A DNA stretch of 64,000 bases from Paraburkholderia acidicola (GCF_002362315.1 NZ_MTZV01000004.1:1178001-1242000), one strand, 5' to 3'. Shown: positions 16,545 through 25,772, numbered from the stretch's first letter. Numbers and translations are program-made. The notes: a model not told the origin generated them from the letters alone.

Positions 16545-19007
16545 ATGCTAAAAAAAACCTCGTCCCGACGTCAGTTTCTGCTCGATGCCCTCAAGCTTGC
16601 AGGCGCATCGGCCACGGCCACCGTGTTGCCGGAAAGCATTCTTAGAGCGCAATCGATACCCGCCGCCGGTCCCACCGGCACGATCCAGGACGTCAAGCAC
16701 GTCGTGATCCTGATGCAGGAAAACCGCTCGTTCGATCATTACCTCGGTAACGTGCCGGGCGTTCGCGGTTTCGGCGATCCTCGCCCGGTTGTGTTGCCGA
16801 GCGGTTATCCCGCCTGGTATCAAACGTCGTCGTCATCGTATGTGTTGCCGTTCAGACCCGGATCATCGTCGAGTACATCGAACGCCGATATCTATTACGC
16901 GGATCTCGCTCACGACTGGACCTCGACGCACAGTGCATGGAACAAAGGGTGGTACGACAGCTGGGTCAGTGCAAAGGGCTCGTCGACGATGGCCTACTTC
17001 ACGAACCAGGACATCCCGTACTACCACGCGCTCGCGCAAACCTTCACGGTATGCGACAGCTACCATTGCTCGATGCTCGGGCCGACCGATCCTAACCGGA
17101 TCTATCTCTGGACCGGTTGCTGCGGCAACGTCTCAGGTTCGTCGCCTCACACCGATAACAGCACCTCTGGATACAACTGGAAGACGCTGCCTGAGCGCCT
17201 CAACAAGGCCGGCATCAGCTGGAAGGTCTATCAGGACAAGGGTCAGGGGCTCGGTGCAAACAGTGGTGTCGGCGAGTATGCGACGGGGACGTCGAGTGAC
17301 CTGTGGTGGAACGGTAATTACGGCGACAACGCGTTGCTGAACTTCACGCAGTATCAGAGTCTCGGCGCAACCGATCCGCTCTCTCCCGCGTTCAACGGCA
17401 CACAGATCGATCCGACAGGACAAGGCAAAGAATACGATGTCGGGCTCTTCACGCAACTGCAGAACGACGTAGCCAACAACACGCTGCCACAGGTCTCGTG
17501 GATCGTTGCGCCATATGCCTATTGCGAACATCCGTCGTGGGCCGCAAGCGGCGGCGAGTGGTACGTCAACAACGTGCTGAATGCACTGACGTCGAATCCC
17601 GCGGTGTGGGCGAGTACCGTTTTCCTGATCACCTACGACGAAAACGACGGGTTGTTCGATCACGTTCCGCCGCCGGTGCCGCCTGCGTCGACGAACGGAA
17701 AATCCAACGTCAGTACGGCTGCAGAGTTCTATAGCAGCAGCGGAACTGCATCGGACGGCTCGCTGTCAGGCGATCAGCCGTTTGGTCTCGGACCGCGTGT
17801 TCCGATGATCGTCGTGTCGCCGTGGTCGAAGGGCGGCAACGTCAATTCGGAGGTGCTCGACCATACCTCCATCATCCGTTTCATCGAAGCGCGATTCAGT
17901 ACCGCAACGTCCCCGCTGCAAGAGACGAACATCACGCCATGGCGTCGCGCCGTCTGCGGCGACCTGACATCGGCGTTCAATTTTGCTGCCGCGGATTCGT
18001 CGGCGTTATCGATTGCCGCTGCCGCCAGCAATATGAATCCGAGCGGGCCGGTGGTAGGTGCGTACCCACCCAGCACGCAGACGATGCCGGTTCAACCGGT
18101 CAACCGGCGTCCTGCGTGTCGGTTGCCTTATGAGTTCTTCGTGGCGGGTCAGGTGAACAGAACGGCGAAAGGGTTGTCGCTGACGTTCACCAACACGGGA
18201 ACAGCGGGGACGAGTCTGCAGGTCAGAGCGGGGAACGCAACGACTGCGCCCAGGCCGTACACGATTGCGGCGTCGGCGAGCCGGTGTGCGGCTCTCCAGG
18301 ACACGTTGCCGTTGAACGCTGACGGTAGCTACGACTTTTCGGTCTCGGGGCCTAACGGTTTTCTGCAGGAATTTCGCGGCAGTATCGGTTCGTCGGGAAC
18401 ATCGGGGTCGCTTGTCGAAATCACGTTGTGCTACGACGTCCAGAACGGCAACGTTCGTATCACGCTTGACAACACCCGAGGCAGTCAAGCGGCTACGTTT
18501 CAGCTCACCGATAACGCGTACGGAAAGAATGCCTACACCGCGACTACCGTCGCCGCGGGCGCAACCAGCGACGTAACGTGGCTAGGCGACGCAGGCTGGT
18601 ACGACGCGAGTATTCGTGTCCCCGACGATGCAAACTTTTTCCGCCGTGTCGCGGGCTGCGTGCAGCAGCAGTCGGGAACGCTGTATACGGATTCGGCTAT
18701 CGGGAACACCACCCAGTTCGTCCCAGCACTTGTCATGCAAGGTTCGACCTATGCCACGCTCCGTTTCGACTACGTCGCGCCGCCATGGCTGCATAGCCCG
18801 AAGAACTGGGTAGGCGTGTACGCGAAGGGAGTAAAGCCAGGCACGTCAGCATCGCTGGCGTGGGTGTATGCGCCCAGGGGCGTTGGATCGGTGACGCTGG
18901 CGAGCCGTAGCGGCAACACTGCGCTGTCGTCCGGGCAGTATGACGTGTGGTACCTGTTCGACGATGGCTACAAGGCCCTTCTCGGCCCGATATCGCTGAG
19001 TATCTAG
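16545..19007 (+). CDS. plcN: Phosphocholine-specific phospholipase C, TAT-exported
   Basis: An 820-residue exported phospholipase C that cleaves phosphatidylcholine or sphingomyelin to phosphocholine. A twin-arginine signal (SSRRQFLLDALK, residues 6-17) precedes the phosphoesterase domain. That domain has ILMQENRSFDHYLG (55-68), GPTDPNRIYLWTG, APYAYCEHPSW and ITYDENDGLFDHVPPP. Two C-terminal DUF756-type beta domains follow (about 525-605 and 625-700). A further ~100 residues carry NWVGVYAKGV and YDVWYLFDDGYKAL, an additional beta-sandwich-like module. The symbol is by analogy with Pseudomonas/Burkholderia Plc proteins; which paralogue it is cannot be decided. Confidence 0.88.
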   Translation: MLKKTSSRRQFLLDALKLAGASATATVLPESILRAQSIPAAGPTGTIQDVKHVVILMQENRSFDHYLGNVPGVRGFGDPRPVVLPSGYPAWYQTSSSSYVLPFRPGSSSSTSNADIYYADLAHDWTSTHSAWNKGWYDSWVSAKGSSTMAYFTNQDIPYYHALAQTFTVCDSYHCSMLGPTDPNRIYLWTGCCGNVSGSSPHTDNSTSGYNWKTLPERLNKAGISWKVYQDKGQGLGANSGVGEYATGTSSDLWWNGNYGDNALLNFTQYQSLGATDPLSPAFNGTQIDPTGQGKEYDVGLFTQLQNDVANNTLPQVSWIVAPYAYCEHPSWAASGGEWYVNNVLNALTSNPAVWASTVFLITYDENDGLFDHVPPPVPPASTNGKSNVSTAAEFYSSSGTASDGSLSGDQPFGLGPRVPMIVVSPWSKGGNVNSEVLDHTSIIRFIEARFSTATSPLQETNITPWRRAVCGDLTSAFNFAAADSSALSIAAAASNMNPSGPVVGAYPPSTQTMPVQPVNRRPACRLPYEFFVAGQVNRTAKGLSLTFTNTGTAGTSLQVRAGNATTAPRPYTIAASASRCAALQDTLPLNADGSYDFSVSGPNGFLQEFRGSIGSSGTSGSLVEITLCYDVQNGNVRITLDNTRGSQAATFQLTDNAYGKNAYTATTVAAGATSDVTWLGDAGWYDASIRVPDDANFFRRVAGCVQQQSGTLYTDSAIGNTTQFVPALVMQGSTYATLRFDYVAPPWLHSPKNWVGVYAKGVKPGTSASLAWVYAPRGVGSVTLASRSGNTALSSGQYDVWYLFDDGYKALLGPISLSI

Positions 19008-19226
19008 CGTATCGGACGGCGATCAACGGGAATGGCTGGCTGCTGCTTCCGTTACCGAAACACAACTGCCGCGCAAAACTGATGTTCCATCGAGTGCCGT
19101 TCTTGCCGACGATCGCCAGCGATATAGTGGCTCGTCGGTAAGCGGCCTCTCTCATACAGTCTCGCACGACCTGTTGCGCGATGCCGCCTGACCGGACCCA
19201 TCCCTCATCCACACGGCAGGCACATC

Positions 19227-19748
19227 ATGAAACGTCTATTCGCGTTGTACTCACTCGCCATCCTCGCAGCATTTAGCGCGTCCGCGCACGCTGAAGCTCC
19301 GCCGCCCGCGGGCTATCACTACGTGCTGCCGCTGTCGCTTGCGGTCGAAGCGGCGCAAGAGGCCGTCCGCGTATGCGAGGCAAAAAATTATCGGGTGACG
19401 GCAACGGTGCTCGATATGGATGGCATTCCGCAGGTTGTACTGCGCGGCGATGGAAGTACCGTGCACACCGGCGAATCGAGCCTGCGCAAGGCGTTTACCG
19501 TGGTGACACTCGGGCCTGAATTTGGCTTCGACAAATCAAGCGGATTCTTTGAACTGGTCAAAACGAATCCGTTTGCTCCGCAACTGGCTACCGTCCATAA
19601 CGTGATGGCGTTGCCGGGCGCCGTCGCCTTTAAGGCAAACGGCGAGATCGTGGGAGCGCTGGGTATCGGCGGTGCGCCTGGCGGCGACAAGGACGAAGTC
19701 TGCGCCCAGGCCGGCATCGACAAGGTCGCCAATCGCTTGCCGCATTGA
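19227..19748 (+). CDS. Secreted GlcG/HbpS-family haem-binding protein
   Basis: A 173-residue protein with a Sec signal peptide (cleavage after SAHA, about residue 22) and a single GlcG/DUF336 domain. Family features are LSLAVEAAQEAVRVCEAKNYRVTATVLD, the LRKAFT segment and the C-terminal GEIVGALGIGGAPGG loop. Relatives bind haem or corrinoids; a redox or haem-scavenging role in the periplasm is inferred. The stop codon abuts the stop of the convergent LysR gene. Confidence 0.82.
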   Translation: MKRLFALYSLAILAAFSASAHAEAPPPAGYHYVLPLSLAVEAAQEAVRVCEAKNYRVTATVLDMDGIPQVVLRGDGSTVHTGESSLRKAFTVVTLGPEFGFDKSSGFFELVKTNPFAPQLATVHNVMALPGAVAFKANGEIVGALGIGGAPGGDKDEVCAQAGIDKVANRLPH

Positions 19749-20663
19749 TTAGCTCGTCTTCGTCAAGGCAACGATGAAGTCGAGAAATACCCTTGTCTTG
19801 GCCGGTGTGTGGTGTCGCGATGGATGGTACGCATAGAACGGGAAGCGCTCATCCGGCCAGTCCGGGAACAGATTGACAAGCCGTCCCTCCCGGATCAAAG
19901 GTTCCGCTCCAAGCAGCAGCATCTGCGCGATGCCCGAGCCGGCCAGACACGCGTTGAAGAGCGCGCTCGGATCGTTCACCGTCAGCTTTCCATTCGTCTC
20001 GACAACAAGCTTTTTGCGCTTGCGATGAAACTCCCACGGGTACGGCTTTCCGGTTTCCGGGTTGCGGAACTCGATACACCGATGTTCCCCGCGCCCCAGA
20101 TCCTGAGGCTCTGCTGGCCGCCCGTGACGTGCGAGGTAGGACGGTGCCGCAACGGTGACAACGGGGGTGTCCAGAAGCTTTCGCGCGATCAGACTCGATG
20201 AGCGCGGTTCGCCGAATCGCAAGGCCAGATCGAAGCCGTCCATGATGAGGTCGCCCAGTTGATCTCTCGCGATGAACTCGATTTCGAGTTCGGGATGCGC
20301 ATCCATGAATTCGTCGAGCTTTGGGCCTAGCGCGATGCGCAGAAAAGCCGGATCGAGATTGATCCGCAGCTTCCCGCGTACTGTCGCGCCGCCGCCCGCC
20401 GCAGCGGTGGCGGCTTCTTCCATGCCCCTCAGGTGCGGCATGACCTGCTCGTAGAACCGTCGTCCTTCTTCAGTGAGGGAAACCGCGCGGGTCGTCCGGT
20501 TGAAGAGCCGGATGTTCAGCCGCTTTTCGAGTCGGGCGATGGCACGGCTCACCCCAGGCGGCGACATACCCATCATTTCGGAGGCGGCGGCGAACGTGCC
20601 CGCATCGACAACGGCGGCAAATACGCCGATCCCGCTAGACAGATTCTCGCTGGACGATCTCAT
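19749..20663 (-). CDS. LysR-family transcriptional regulator
   Basis: A 304-residue regulator with an N-terminal winged helix-turn-helix (residues 8-67; AAASEMMGMSPPGVSRAIARLEKRLN) and a C-terminal effector domain beginning near residue 95. It resembles the DsdC/AaeR-type LysR proteins that often govern neighbouring oxidoreductase or hydrolase genes. It is divergent from the DUF4148-serine hydrolase-NmrA genes, which are its likely targets. A palindrome lies in the shared intergenic region. Confidence 0.88.
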   Translation of the reverse strand: MRSSSENLSSGIGVFAAVVDAGTFAAASEMMGMSPPGVSRAIARLEKRLNIRLFNRTTRAVSLTEEGRRFYEQVMPHLRGMEEAATAAAGGGATVRGKLRINLDPAFLRIALGPKLDEFMDAHPELEIEFIARDQLGDLIMDGFDLALRFGEPRSSSLIARKLLDTPVVTVAAPSYLARHGRPAEPQDLGRGEHRCIEFRNPETGKPYPWEFHRKRKKLVVETNGKLTVNDPSALFNACLAGSGIAQMLLLGAEPLIREGRLVNLFPDWPDERFPFYAYHPSRHHTPAKTRVFLDFIVALTKTS

Positions 20664-20742
20664 AGGTGTTGCATCCTGGTCATTGCACCGTGCGTCACGC
20701 AGTCCACCCTACCTCATTCGTAACTGGAAGTCATTTCACAAG

Positions 20743-20756
20743 TGTCACTCGTGACA
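20743..20756. promoter_or_regulatory. TGTCAC-TC-GTGACA palindrome, LysR operator candidate
   Basis: A perfect 6-base dyad with a 2-base centre in the 170-base divergent region between the LysR gene and the DUF4148 gene. Its location fits an autoregulatory and activating LysR site. It does not exactly fit the T-N11-A form (here T-N12-A), so the regulator assignment is an inference. Confidence 0.5.
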
Positions 20757-20833
20757 TTTAGTTTCTCATCGCGTTTGCTCACAATGCATCCCAACGGTAG
20801 GTCGCTACCTCAACGATTCAAAGGAGCATTGCC

Positions 20834-21166
20834 ATGAACACCCGTCTTTTCACACTGACTGTCGCAGCCGCCATCGCCCTCCCGGTCGCTGCCTACGCAC
20901 AGGATTCCAGTTCGACGGTCACGCGTGCGCAGGTGCGTGCAGAACTCGTGCAACTGGAAAGCGTGGGCTACCGGCCCAGCCGCGTCAGCCCGAACTACCC
21001 CACCGATATTCAGGCAGCCGAAGCGGCTGTGGCCGCGCAGAACGGTACCGGGTCGAACGTCGGCAGCAGCGTAGGCGGCGTGCACAGCGGTTCGTCCGCG
21101 TCGGGTAATCGCGTCAATAGCGTCGTCGCGAATGCGTCGATTGGCTCGTTCTACGCGCATCACTGA
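20834..21166 (+). CDS. DUF4148 exported small protein
   Basis: A 110-residue protein with a Sec signal peptide ending AYA-QD near residue 22, then TRAQVRAELVQLESVGYRPS. This is the hallmark of DUF4148, a large Burkholderia family of small periplasmic proteins of unknown function. The C-terminus is Gly/Ser/Asn-rich and ends YAHH. AAGGAG lies 8 bases before the ATG. It is probably cotranscribed with the serine hydrolase starting 49 bases later. Confidence 0.85.
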   Translation: MNTRLFTLTVAAAIALPVAAYAQDSSSTVTRAQVRAELVQLESVGYRPSRVSPNYPTDIQAAEAAVAAQNGTGSNVGSSVGGVHSGSSASGNRVNSVVANASIGSFYAHH

Positions 21167-21215
21167 CTGGCACGTCGCGCCAATCATTGTCGATTTCAAT
21201 TTCCGAGGAGCAGAG

Positions 21216-22529
21216 ATGAGCGTTCAACTCACCCGCCGCGACCTGTTGAAGCGAGCGTCCGGTCTCGTGGCCGTTGCCGCAGTGGGCGGATTGACCAGCA
21301 TCGAAGCCGGGGCCGCGGACGCACAGCAGGAACGCAATCGCGTTCTGGTCCGCAAGCCTGCCTTTACCGCGATAGACGTTGCGCTGCGTCAAGCCGTCGA
21401 CAACGGTACCGTCGCCGGCGTGGTGGCGATGGGCGCGACGCAGCACGGGCTCGTCTACGAGGGCGCATCGGGTCATGCCAATCCCCAGACCGGTTCGGCG
21501 ATGACACCCGACACCGTGTTCTGGCTGCTATCGATGACCAAGGCGATCACGGCAACCGCCTGTATGCAGCTTATCGAGCAGGGCAAGCTTCGGCTCGACC
21601 AGCCCGCCGGCGAGATTCTGCCGCAACTGAAGTCGCCGCAGGTGCTCGACGGCTTCGATGCTTCGGGACAACCGAAGCTGCGTCCTGCACGCAACACGAT
21701 TACCGTGCGTCATCTGCTGACCCATACGTCCGGCTTCACCTACAGCATCTGGAGTGAAAACATGAGCCGGTACGAAAAGGTGACCGGCATGCCGGATATC
21801 GGCTACTCGATGAACGGCGCGTTCAACGCACCGCTCGAGTTCGAACCTGGCGAAAGCTGGCAGTACGGCATCAGCATGGACTGGGTGGGCAAGCTCGTCG
21901 AGGCGGTCACCGATCAATCGCTGGAGGTCTACTTCCGCGAGCACCTCTTTGCACCGCTCGGCATGAGCAATTCGGGCTTTCTGATCAGTAGCGCGCAGAA
22001 GCAGCGCGTGGCGACGATGCACAACCGGCAACCCGACGGATCGCTCAAGCCCGCTCCGTTCGAGATCAACCAGCGGCCCGAGTTTTTTATGGGCGGCGGC
22101 GGCGCATTCAGTACACCGCGCGACTACATGGCATTCCTGCAGATGCTCGTGAACGGCGGCACGTACCGCGGTGAACGGGTTCTGCGTGCCGATACCGTCG
22201 CAACGATGTTCCAGAATCAGATCGGCGATCTTCAGGTCACCGGGATGAAGACGGCACAGCCGGCGTGGTCGAACAGCTTCGATCAGTTTCCGGGGATGCC
22301 TCACAAATGGGGACTCTCCTTCGATATCAACACACAGCCGGGTCCGCATGGACGCAGCGCTGGCAGCGTCAGCTGGGCGGGACTGCTGAACAGCTACTTC
22401 TGGGTCGATCCGGCCAGGAAAGTGGCGGGCACGCTATTCACACAGATTCTGCCGTTCTACGACGCTCGTGTCGTGGAGCTGTACGGACAGTTCGAGCAAG
22501 GCTTGTATCGCGGCCTGGAGCGCGCCTGA
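21216..22529 (+). CDS. TAT-exported serine hydrolase, class C beta-lactamase fold
   Basis: A 437-residue hydrolase of the penicillin-binding/EstB family. The start is the ATG at 21216 (after GAGGAGCAGAG) because it opens a twin-arginine signal, LTRRDLLKRASG; the frame is open further upstream but has no ribosome-binding site there. The catalytic S106-M-T-K109 and Tyr217 (in QYGIS) are visible, and HLLTHTSGF (167-175) is typical. Such proteins act as esterases, D-aminopeptidases or amidases; resistance to beta-lactams is not implied. NmrA follows after 50 bases. Confidence 0.87.
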   Translation: MSVQLTRRDLLKRASGLVAVAAVGGLTSIEAGAADAQQERNRVLVRKPAFTAIDVALRQAVDNGTVAGVVAMGATQHGLVYEGASGHANPQTGSAMTPDTVFWLLSMTKAITATACMQLIEQGKLRLDQPAGEILPQLKSPQVLDGFDASGQPKLRPARNTITVRHLLTHTSGFTYSIWSENMSRYEKVTGMPDIGYSMNGAFNAPLEFEPGESWQYGISMDWVGKLVEAVTDQSLEVYFREHLFAPLGMSNSGFLISSAQKQRVATMHNRQPDGSLKPAPFEINQRPEFFMGGGGAFSTPRDYMAFLQMLVNGGTYRGERVLRADTVATMFQNQIGDLQVTGMKTAQPAWSNSFDQFPGMPHKWGLSFDINTQPGPHGRSAGSVSWAGLLNSYFWVDPARKVAGTLFTQILPFYDARVVELYGQFEQGLYRGLERA

Positions 22530-22579
22530 GCGCCTGAGCATGGATCGGTGCTCATCTATCTACACAAGGAGAAACAGCA

Positions 22580-23446
22580 ATGTATGCAATCACAGGAATT
22601 ACAGGAAAGGTCGGCGGTGCGGTGGCGCGCACGTTGCTCGCAGCGGGTCAGCCGGTGCGCGCGGTGGTACGCGACGTTGCGCGGGCACGTACGTGGGCTG
22701 AGCGCGGGTGTGAAATCGTGACCGCTGAGATGGATGACGCCGCGTCGCTTACCGCCGCTTTCGAGGGCACGCAAGGCGTCTTCATTCTGCCGCCGTCCGA
22801 CTTCGATCCGTTACCCGGTTTTCCGCAGGCTCGCGCGGTCATCGACGCAGTAAATACGGCGCTCGCATCGGCGCGTCCCGGCAAAGTTGTCTGCCTGTCG
22901 ACGATCGGCGCACAGGCCAGCGAAGCCAATCTGCTCACGCAACGCACGTTGATGGAACAGGCGCTTCGCGATCTGCCGATACCCGTGACCTTCCTGCGTC
23001 CTGGCTGGTTCATGGAGAACGCCGCCTGGGATGTTGCGCCGGCGCGCGATCAAGGTGTGATTCAGAGCTTCCTGCAGCCGCTCGACAGGGCTGTGCCGAT
23101 GGTCGCGACTGCGGATGTGGGTCGCGTGGCTGCGCAACTGCTTCAAGAAAACTGGCACGGTGTGCGTATCGTCGAACTGGAAGGCCCGCAACGTGTGAGC
23201 CCTAACGATCTGGCCGAAGCGTTTGCCCAGGTGCTCGGTCGTCCGGTTCATGCGGAAGGGGTGCCGCGCGAAACGTGGGACGCGCTGTTTCGCTCGCAGG
23301 GTATGAAAGAACCGTTGCCGCGGATGCGCATGCTTGACGGGTTCAATGAAGGGTTCATCGATTTTGAGGGCGAGGAAGGCGGGATTGTCAGGGGTGAAGT
23401 GGGGCTGGAAGCGGTTTTGCGGGGGCTTGTTTCGCAGGCGGGCTGA
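22580..23446 (+). CDS. NmrA-like NAD(P)-binding protein
   Basis: A 288-residue atypical short-chain dehydrogenase. The N-terminal ITGITGKVGGAVARTL dinucleotide-binding loop (residues 4-19) and RAVVRD point to NADP(H). The catalytic Tyr-x3-Lys of classical members is not evident, as in NmrA sensors and NAD(P)H:quinone oxidoreductase-like relatives. AAGGAGAAACAGCA precedes the ATG. It is the third gene of the probable DUF4148-hydrolase-NmrA unit, whose substrate is unknown. Confidence 0.85.
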   Translation: MYAITGITGKVGGAVARTLLAAGQPVRAVVRDVARARTWAERGCEIVTAEMDDAASLTAAFEGTQGVFILPPSDFDPLPGFPQARAVIDAVNTALASARPGKVVCLSTIGAQASEANLLTQRTLMEQALRDLPIPVTFLRPGWFMENAAWDVAPARDQGVIQSFLQPLDRAVPMVATADVGRVAAQLLQENWHGVRIVELEGPQRVSPNDLAEAFAQVLGRPVHAEGVPRETWDALFRSQGMKEPLPRMRMLDGFNEGFIDFEGEEGGIVRGEVGLEAVLRGLVSQAG

Positions 23447-23496
23447 CGCTCGCGAGAAGTCGGTCATGCTTGCTGCTGCGCTCGTTTCCGTGTTCG

Positions 23497-23709
23497 CTAT
23501 CTACAGCACCCGCGCTGAGACTGGATCGGTGGGCATGGCACTGAACCGAAGGAGCAGAACACGCAGCAATCGCCTGACTTTGGGCGCAACAGTGCCTTGC
23601 AGTTCGAACACTCGTAGTAGAACTGGCATGCATCCGTGGACATGGTTTCTTGCTTCGCAAAACCGCAGTGCGGGCAGGTCAGGATGGATTCGAGAATGGC
23701 TGTACTCAT
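23497..23709 (-). CDS. Small Cys-rich zinc-ribbon protein (GDCCVFCS family)
   Basis: A 70-residue protein with CPHC at 12-15, CSNC at 34-37 and the very conserved GDCCVFCSFGSVPCPP (46-61). The paired CxxC motifs indicate a zinc ribbon. The start ATG at 23709 follows AGGAG that lies inside the end of the upstream GNAT gene, so the two are probably translated from one message. The function is unknown; small relatives often sit near metal or transport genes. Confidence 0.75.
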   Translation of the reverse strand: MSTAILESILTCPHCGFAKQETMSTDACQFYYECSNCKALLRPKSGDCCVFCSFGSVPCPPIQSQRGCCR

Positions 23710-23716
23710 CGGGGCT

Positions 23717-24268
23717 TCACTCCTGCAACCTGCCGGTTGCATCAAAGGCTCTCGGCTCGACAGGATCACTTGCGCAAGAACCCAGCGCCCTTTGCCACCA
23801 ACCGACATCGCGCCATTCGCCGAGCTTGAATCCAACCTTTTGATAGACGCCGATGTGCCTGAATCCAACCGCTTCATGCAGCGCAACGCTCGCTGGATTC
23901 GGTAGCGTAATGCCCGCGAACGCCTGCGCATAACCGAGCTTCGTCAGTTCTCCAAGCAACGCGTCATACAGGCCGCGCCCGATGCCTCGCCCTCGACTGG
24001 CCGCATGCACATACACGGTCGTGTCGACCGACCATTGATAAGCCGGCCGCTCGCGATGCGCGCCCGCATAGGCGTATCCACTCACCAGACCCGCGTCGTC
24101 GAGACTGACTAGCCACGGAAACCGTCGTAGCGTCGCAACCAATCGCCGGTGCATCTCGTCTGCTGTCGGTGGTTCGAGTTCGAAAGAGATAGCCGTGTCG
24201 GTGACTACCGGCGAGTAAATCGCGGCGATGGCTTCCGCGTCGTCGGGCGTCGCGATACGCAGTTGCAT
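23717..24268 (-). CDS. GNAT acetyltransferase, phosphinothricin-acetyltransferase-like
   Basis: A 183-residue GNAT enzyme. The acetyl-CoA binding motif is RGRGIGRGLYDALL (near 91-104). The N-terminus MQLRIATPDDAEAIAAIYSPVV and the 'SFE..PP..EM..R' segment match the Pat/Bar/YncA branch, which acetylates phosphinothricin, methionine sulfone/sulfoximine or similar amines. Just 7 bases separate its stop from the zinc-ribbon start. It is divergent from the ars operon. Confidence 0.85.
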   Translation of the reverse strand: MQLRIATPDDAEAIAAIYSPVVTDTAISFELEPPTADEMHRRLVATLRRFPWLVSLDDAGLVSGYAYAGAHRERPAYQWSVDTTVYVHAASRGRGIGRGLYDALLGELTKLGYAQAFAGITLPNPASVALHEAVGFRHIGVYQKVGFKLGEWRDVGWWQRALGSCASDPVEPRAFDATGRLQE

Positions 24269-24410
24269 GGCAACCTCCGCGTCTGATGCGTGGACAGGAA
24301 TCGATTCTGTAGCGCCGATTATCAGCTGGACATCGTATGTTTTGTCCCGCCAATCCTCTCTCTGCGCAACAGGGCTAACACGCTGCCGCTCATGCGTGTT
24401 TCACACGTCA

Positions 24411-24428
24411 TTTCAATAATACTTGAAA
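24411..24428. promoter_or_regulatory. TTTCAA-N6-TTGAAA dyad, ArsR operator candidate
   Basis: A perfect 6-base inverted repeat with a 6-base spacer, 31 bases before the arsR start and within an AT-rich promoter-like segment. ArsR/SmtB repressors commonly bind such AT-rich dyads across their own promoter. Binding is inferred from position. Confidence 0.6.
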
Positions 24429-24458
24429 TATAGAAATGAATACTCTATTGTTCGGGGC

Positions 24459-24791
24459 ATGGACTCGAACCTCGTTGTACGCGCTCTAAGCGCGCTCGCC
24501 CATGAATCGCGCCTTGCGATCTTTCGTCTGCTGGTGGTAGCCGGTCCGGACGGTATGGCTGCCGGCGAAATCGCGCAGCAGCTCGGGCTTTCTCCTTCCA
24601 GTCTTTCGTTTCACCTGAAGGATCTGTCACACGCAGACCTGGTGAAACCGCGACAGGACGGACGTTTCATCATCTACACCGCGAACTTCGACGCCATGAC
24701 GGGCCTGATTGGCTTCCTCACGGAGAACTGCTGCGCGGGCGCGACCTGTACCGCAAGCGATCTCCCGAACTGCTGCGGAGACACACCATGA
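24459..24791 (+). CDS. arsR: ArsR-family arsenite-responsive repressor
   Basis: A 110-residue winged-helix repressor. The start ATG at 24459 is preferred over 24423, because the latter would lie inside the operator dyad and this one begins the conserved VRALSALAHESRLAIFRLL. The recognition helix lies around 44-58 (SPSSLSFHLKDLS). The usual ELCVCDL metal motif of E. coli-type ArsR is absent. Instead a C-terminal NCCAGATC (C91, C92, C97) resembles the As(III) site of Acidithiobacillus-type ArsR, followed by C105-C106. It heads the ars operon; its stop overlaps the arsI start (ATGA). Confidence 0.92.
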   Translation: MDSNLVVRALSALAHESRLAIFRLLVVAGPDGMAAGEIAQQLGLSPSSLSFHLKDLSHADLVKPRQDGRFIIYTANFDAMTGLIGFLTENCCAGATCTASDLPNCCGDTP

Positions 24792-25234
24792 AGCGTATGC
24801 ACATCCATGTCGCAGTCGAGAACCTGAGCGACAGCATCCGGTTTTACAGCGCCCTGTTCGGTAATGCGGCGCCGACCGTTCGTAAAGACGATTACTGCAA
24901 GTGGGAGCTGATCGATCCCGCAGTGAACTTCGCGATTTCGCAGCGTGGCGCGAAACCCGGTGTCGATCACGTCGGCATTCAGGTTGAAACCGATGCGGAA
25001 CTGGCTGAGATGAATGCGCGCTTTAGCGTGGCGCAACTGCCTGTAGAGGCACAGATCGGGACAACCTGTTGCTATGCCAGGTCGGACAAGGCCTGGACGG
25101 TCGATCCGCAGGGCGTTGCATGGGAAACGTTCAGAACCCTTGAAGCCGCACCGGTCTACGGTCACTCGCGCGAACAGCCAGAAGCGCACGCGCAATCGTC
25201 GACTGCATGTTGTACGTCGGCTCACCCATCGTGA
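24788..25234 (+). CDS. arsI: ArsI organoarsenical C-As lyase (VOC superfamily)
   Basis: A 148-residue vicinal-oxygen-chelate enzyme, matching Fe(II)-dependent lyases that cleave the C-As bond of trivalent methyl- and aromatic arsenicals. The defining Cys pair is C94-C95 in GTTCCYARSDKAW. Metal ligands are probably H5 or H7, H61 (VDHVGIQVE) and E113 (VAWETF). A Cys-rich tail (ACCTSAH) follows. It overlaps arsR by four bases, indicating translational coupling. The CadI cadmium-induced branch is the alternative, but the Cys pair and the neighbourhood favour ArsI. Confidence 0.88.
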   Translation: MKRMHIHVAVENLSDSIRFYSALFGNAAPTVRKDDYCKWELIDPAVNFAISQRGAKPGVDHVGIQVETDAELAEMNARFSVAQLPVEAQIGTTCCYARSDKAWTVDPQGVAWETFRTLEAAPVYGHSREQPEAHAQSSTACCTSAHPS

Positions 25235-25250
25235 CACTTCGGAGCCACAC

Positions 25251-25772
25251 GTGAGCGATAGACCTTATTCGATCCTCATCCTTTGCACCGGTAACAGCTC
25301 GCGCAGCATCATGGCTGAAGCGCTGTTCAATGTGCTCGGAAAGGGCAGGTTTCGCGCGTATAGCGCGGGCAGTCACCCATCGGGTGCGGTCAACCCGTTC
25401 GCGATCGAACGGTGCGAATCGTTTGGCTATGACACGTCGCAGTTACGTAGCAAGAGCTGGGACGAATTCGCGACACCCGACGCGCCGCACATGGACTTCG
25501 TAATCACGGTCTGCGATGACGCGGCGGGTGAAGTTTGCCCGATCTGGCCCGGCCACCCGCTAACGGCGCATTGGGGCTTCGAAGACCCGGCCGCCTTCGA
25601 AGGTAGCGATGAAGACAAGCGCAAAGTATTCAGCAAGGTGTATCGGCAGATCATGAGCCGCGTGAGTCAGTTCGTGAGCCTGCCGCTGCACGTGCTGGAT
25701 CACAACGCGATTCAGCAAGAGATGCACGCTATTGGCAGCAGGCCGGCAGAGGAATCAGATGAGCAGCACTGA
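25251..25772 (+). CDS. arsC: Arsenate reductase, LMW-phosphatase type
   Basis: A 173-residue enzyme reducing arsenate to arsenite. The P-loop is C12-T-G-N-S-S-R18; redox Cys candidates are C88 and C95 in VITVCDDAAGEVCPIWPG; the acid Asp is in HWGFEDP (D112). This arrangement fits thioredoxin-coupled, not glutaredoxin-coupled, ArsC. The GTG at 25251 is chosen because the conserved N-terminus begins there and GGAG lies upstream. Frames opening earlier run through arsI. The 3' end overlaps acr3 by 14 bases. Confidence 0.9.
   Translation: MSDRPYSILILCTGNSSRSIMAEALFNVLGKGRFRAYSAGSHPSGAVNPFAIERCESFGYDTSQLRSKSWDEFATPDAPHMDFVITVCDDAAGEVCPIWPGHPLTAHWGFEDPAAFEGSDEDKRKVFSKVYRQIMSRVSQFVSLPLHVLDHNAIQQEMHAIGSRPAEESDEQH

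Noticed and set aside
16545..19007. Acid phosphatase instead of phospholipase C
   Set aside because: The TAT signal, ENRSFDHY motif and two DUF756 domains are specific to phosphocholine-type phospholipase C.
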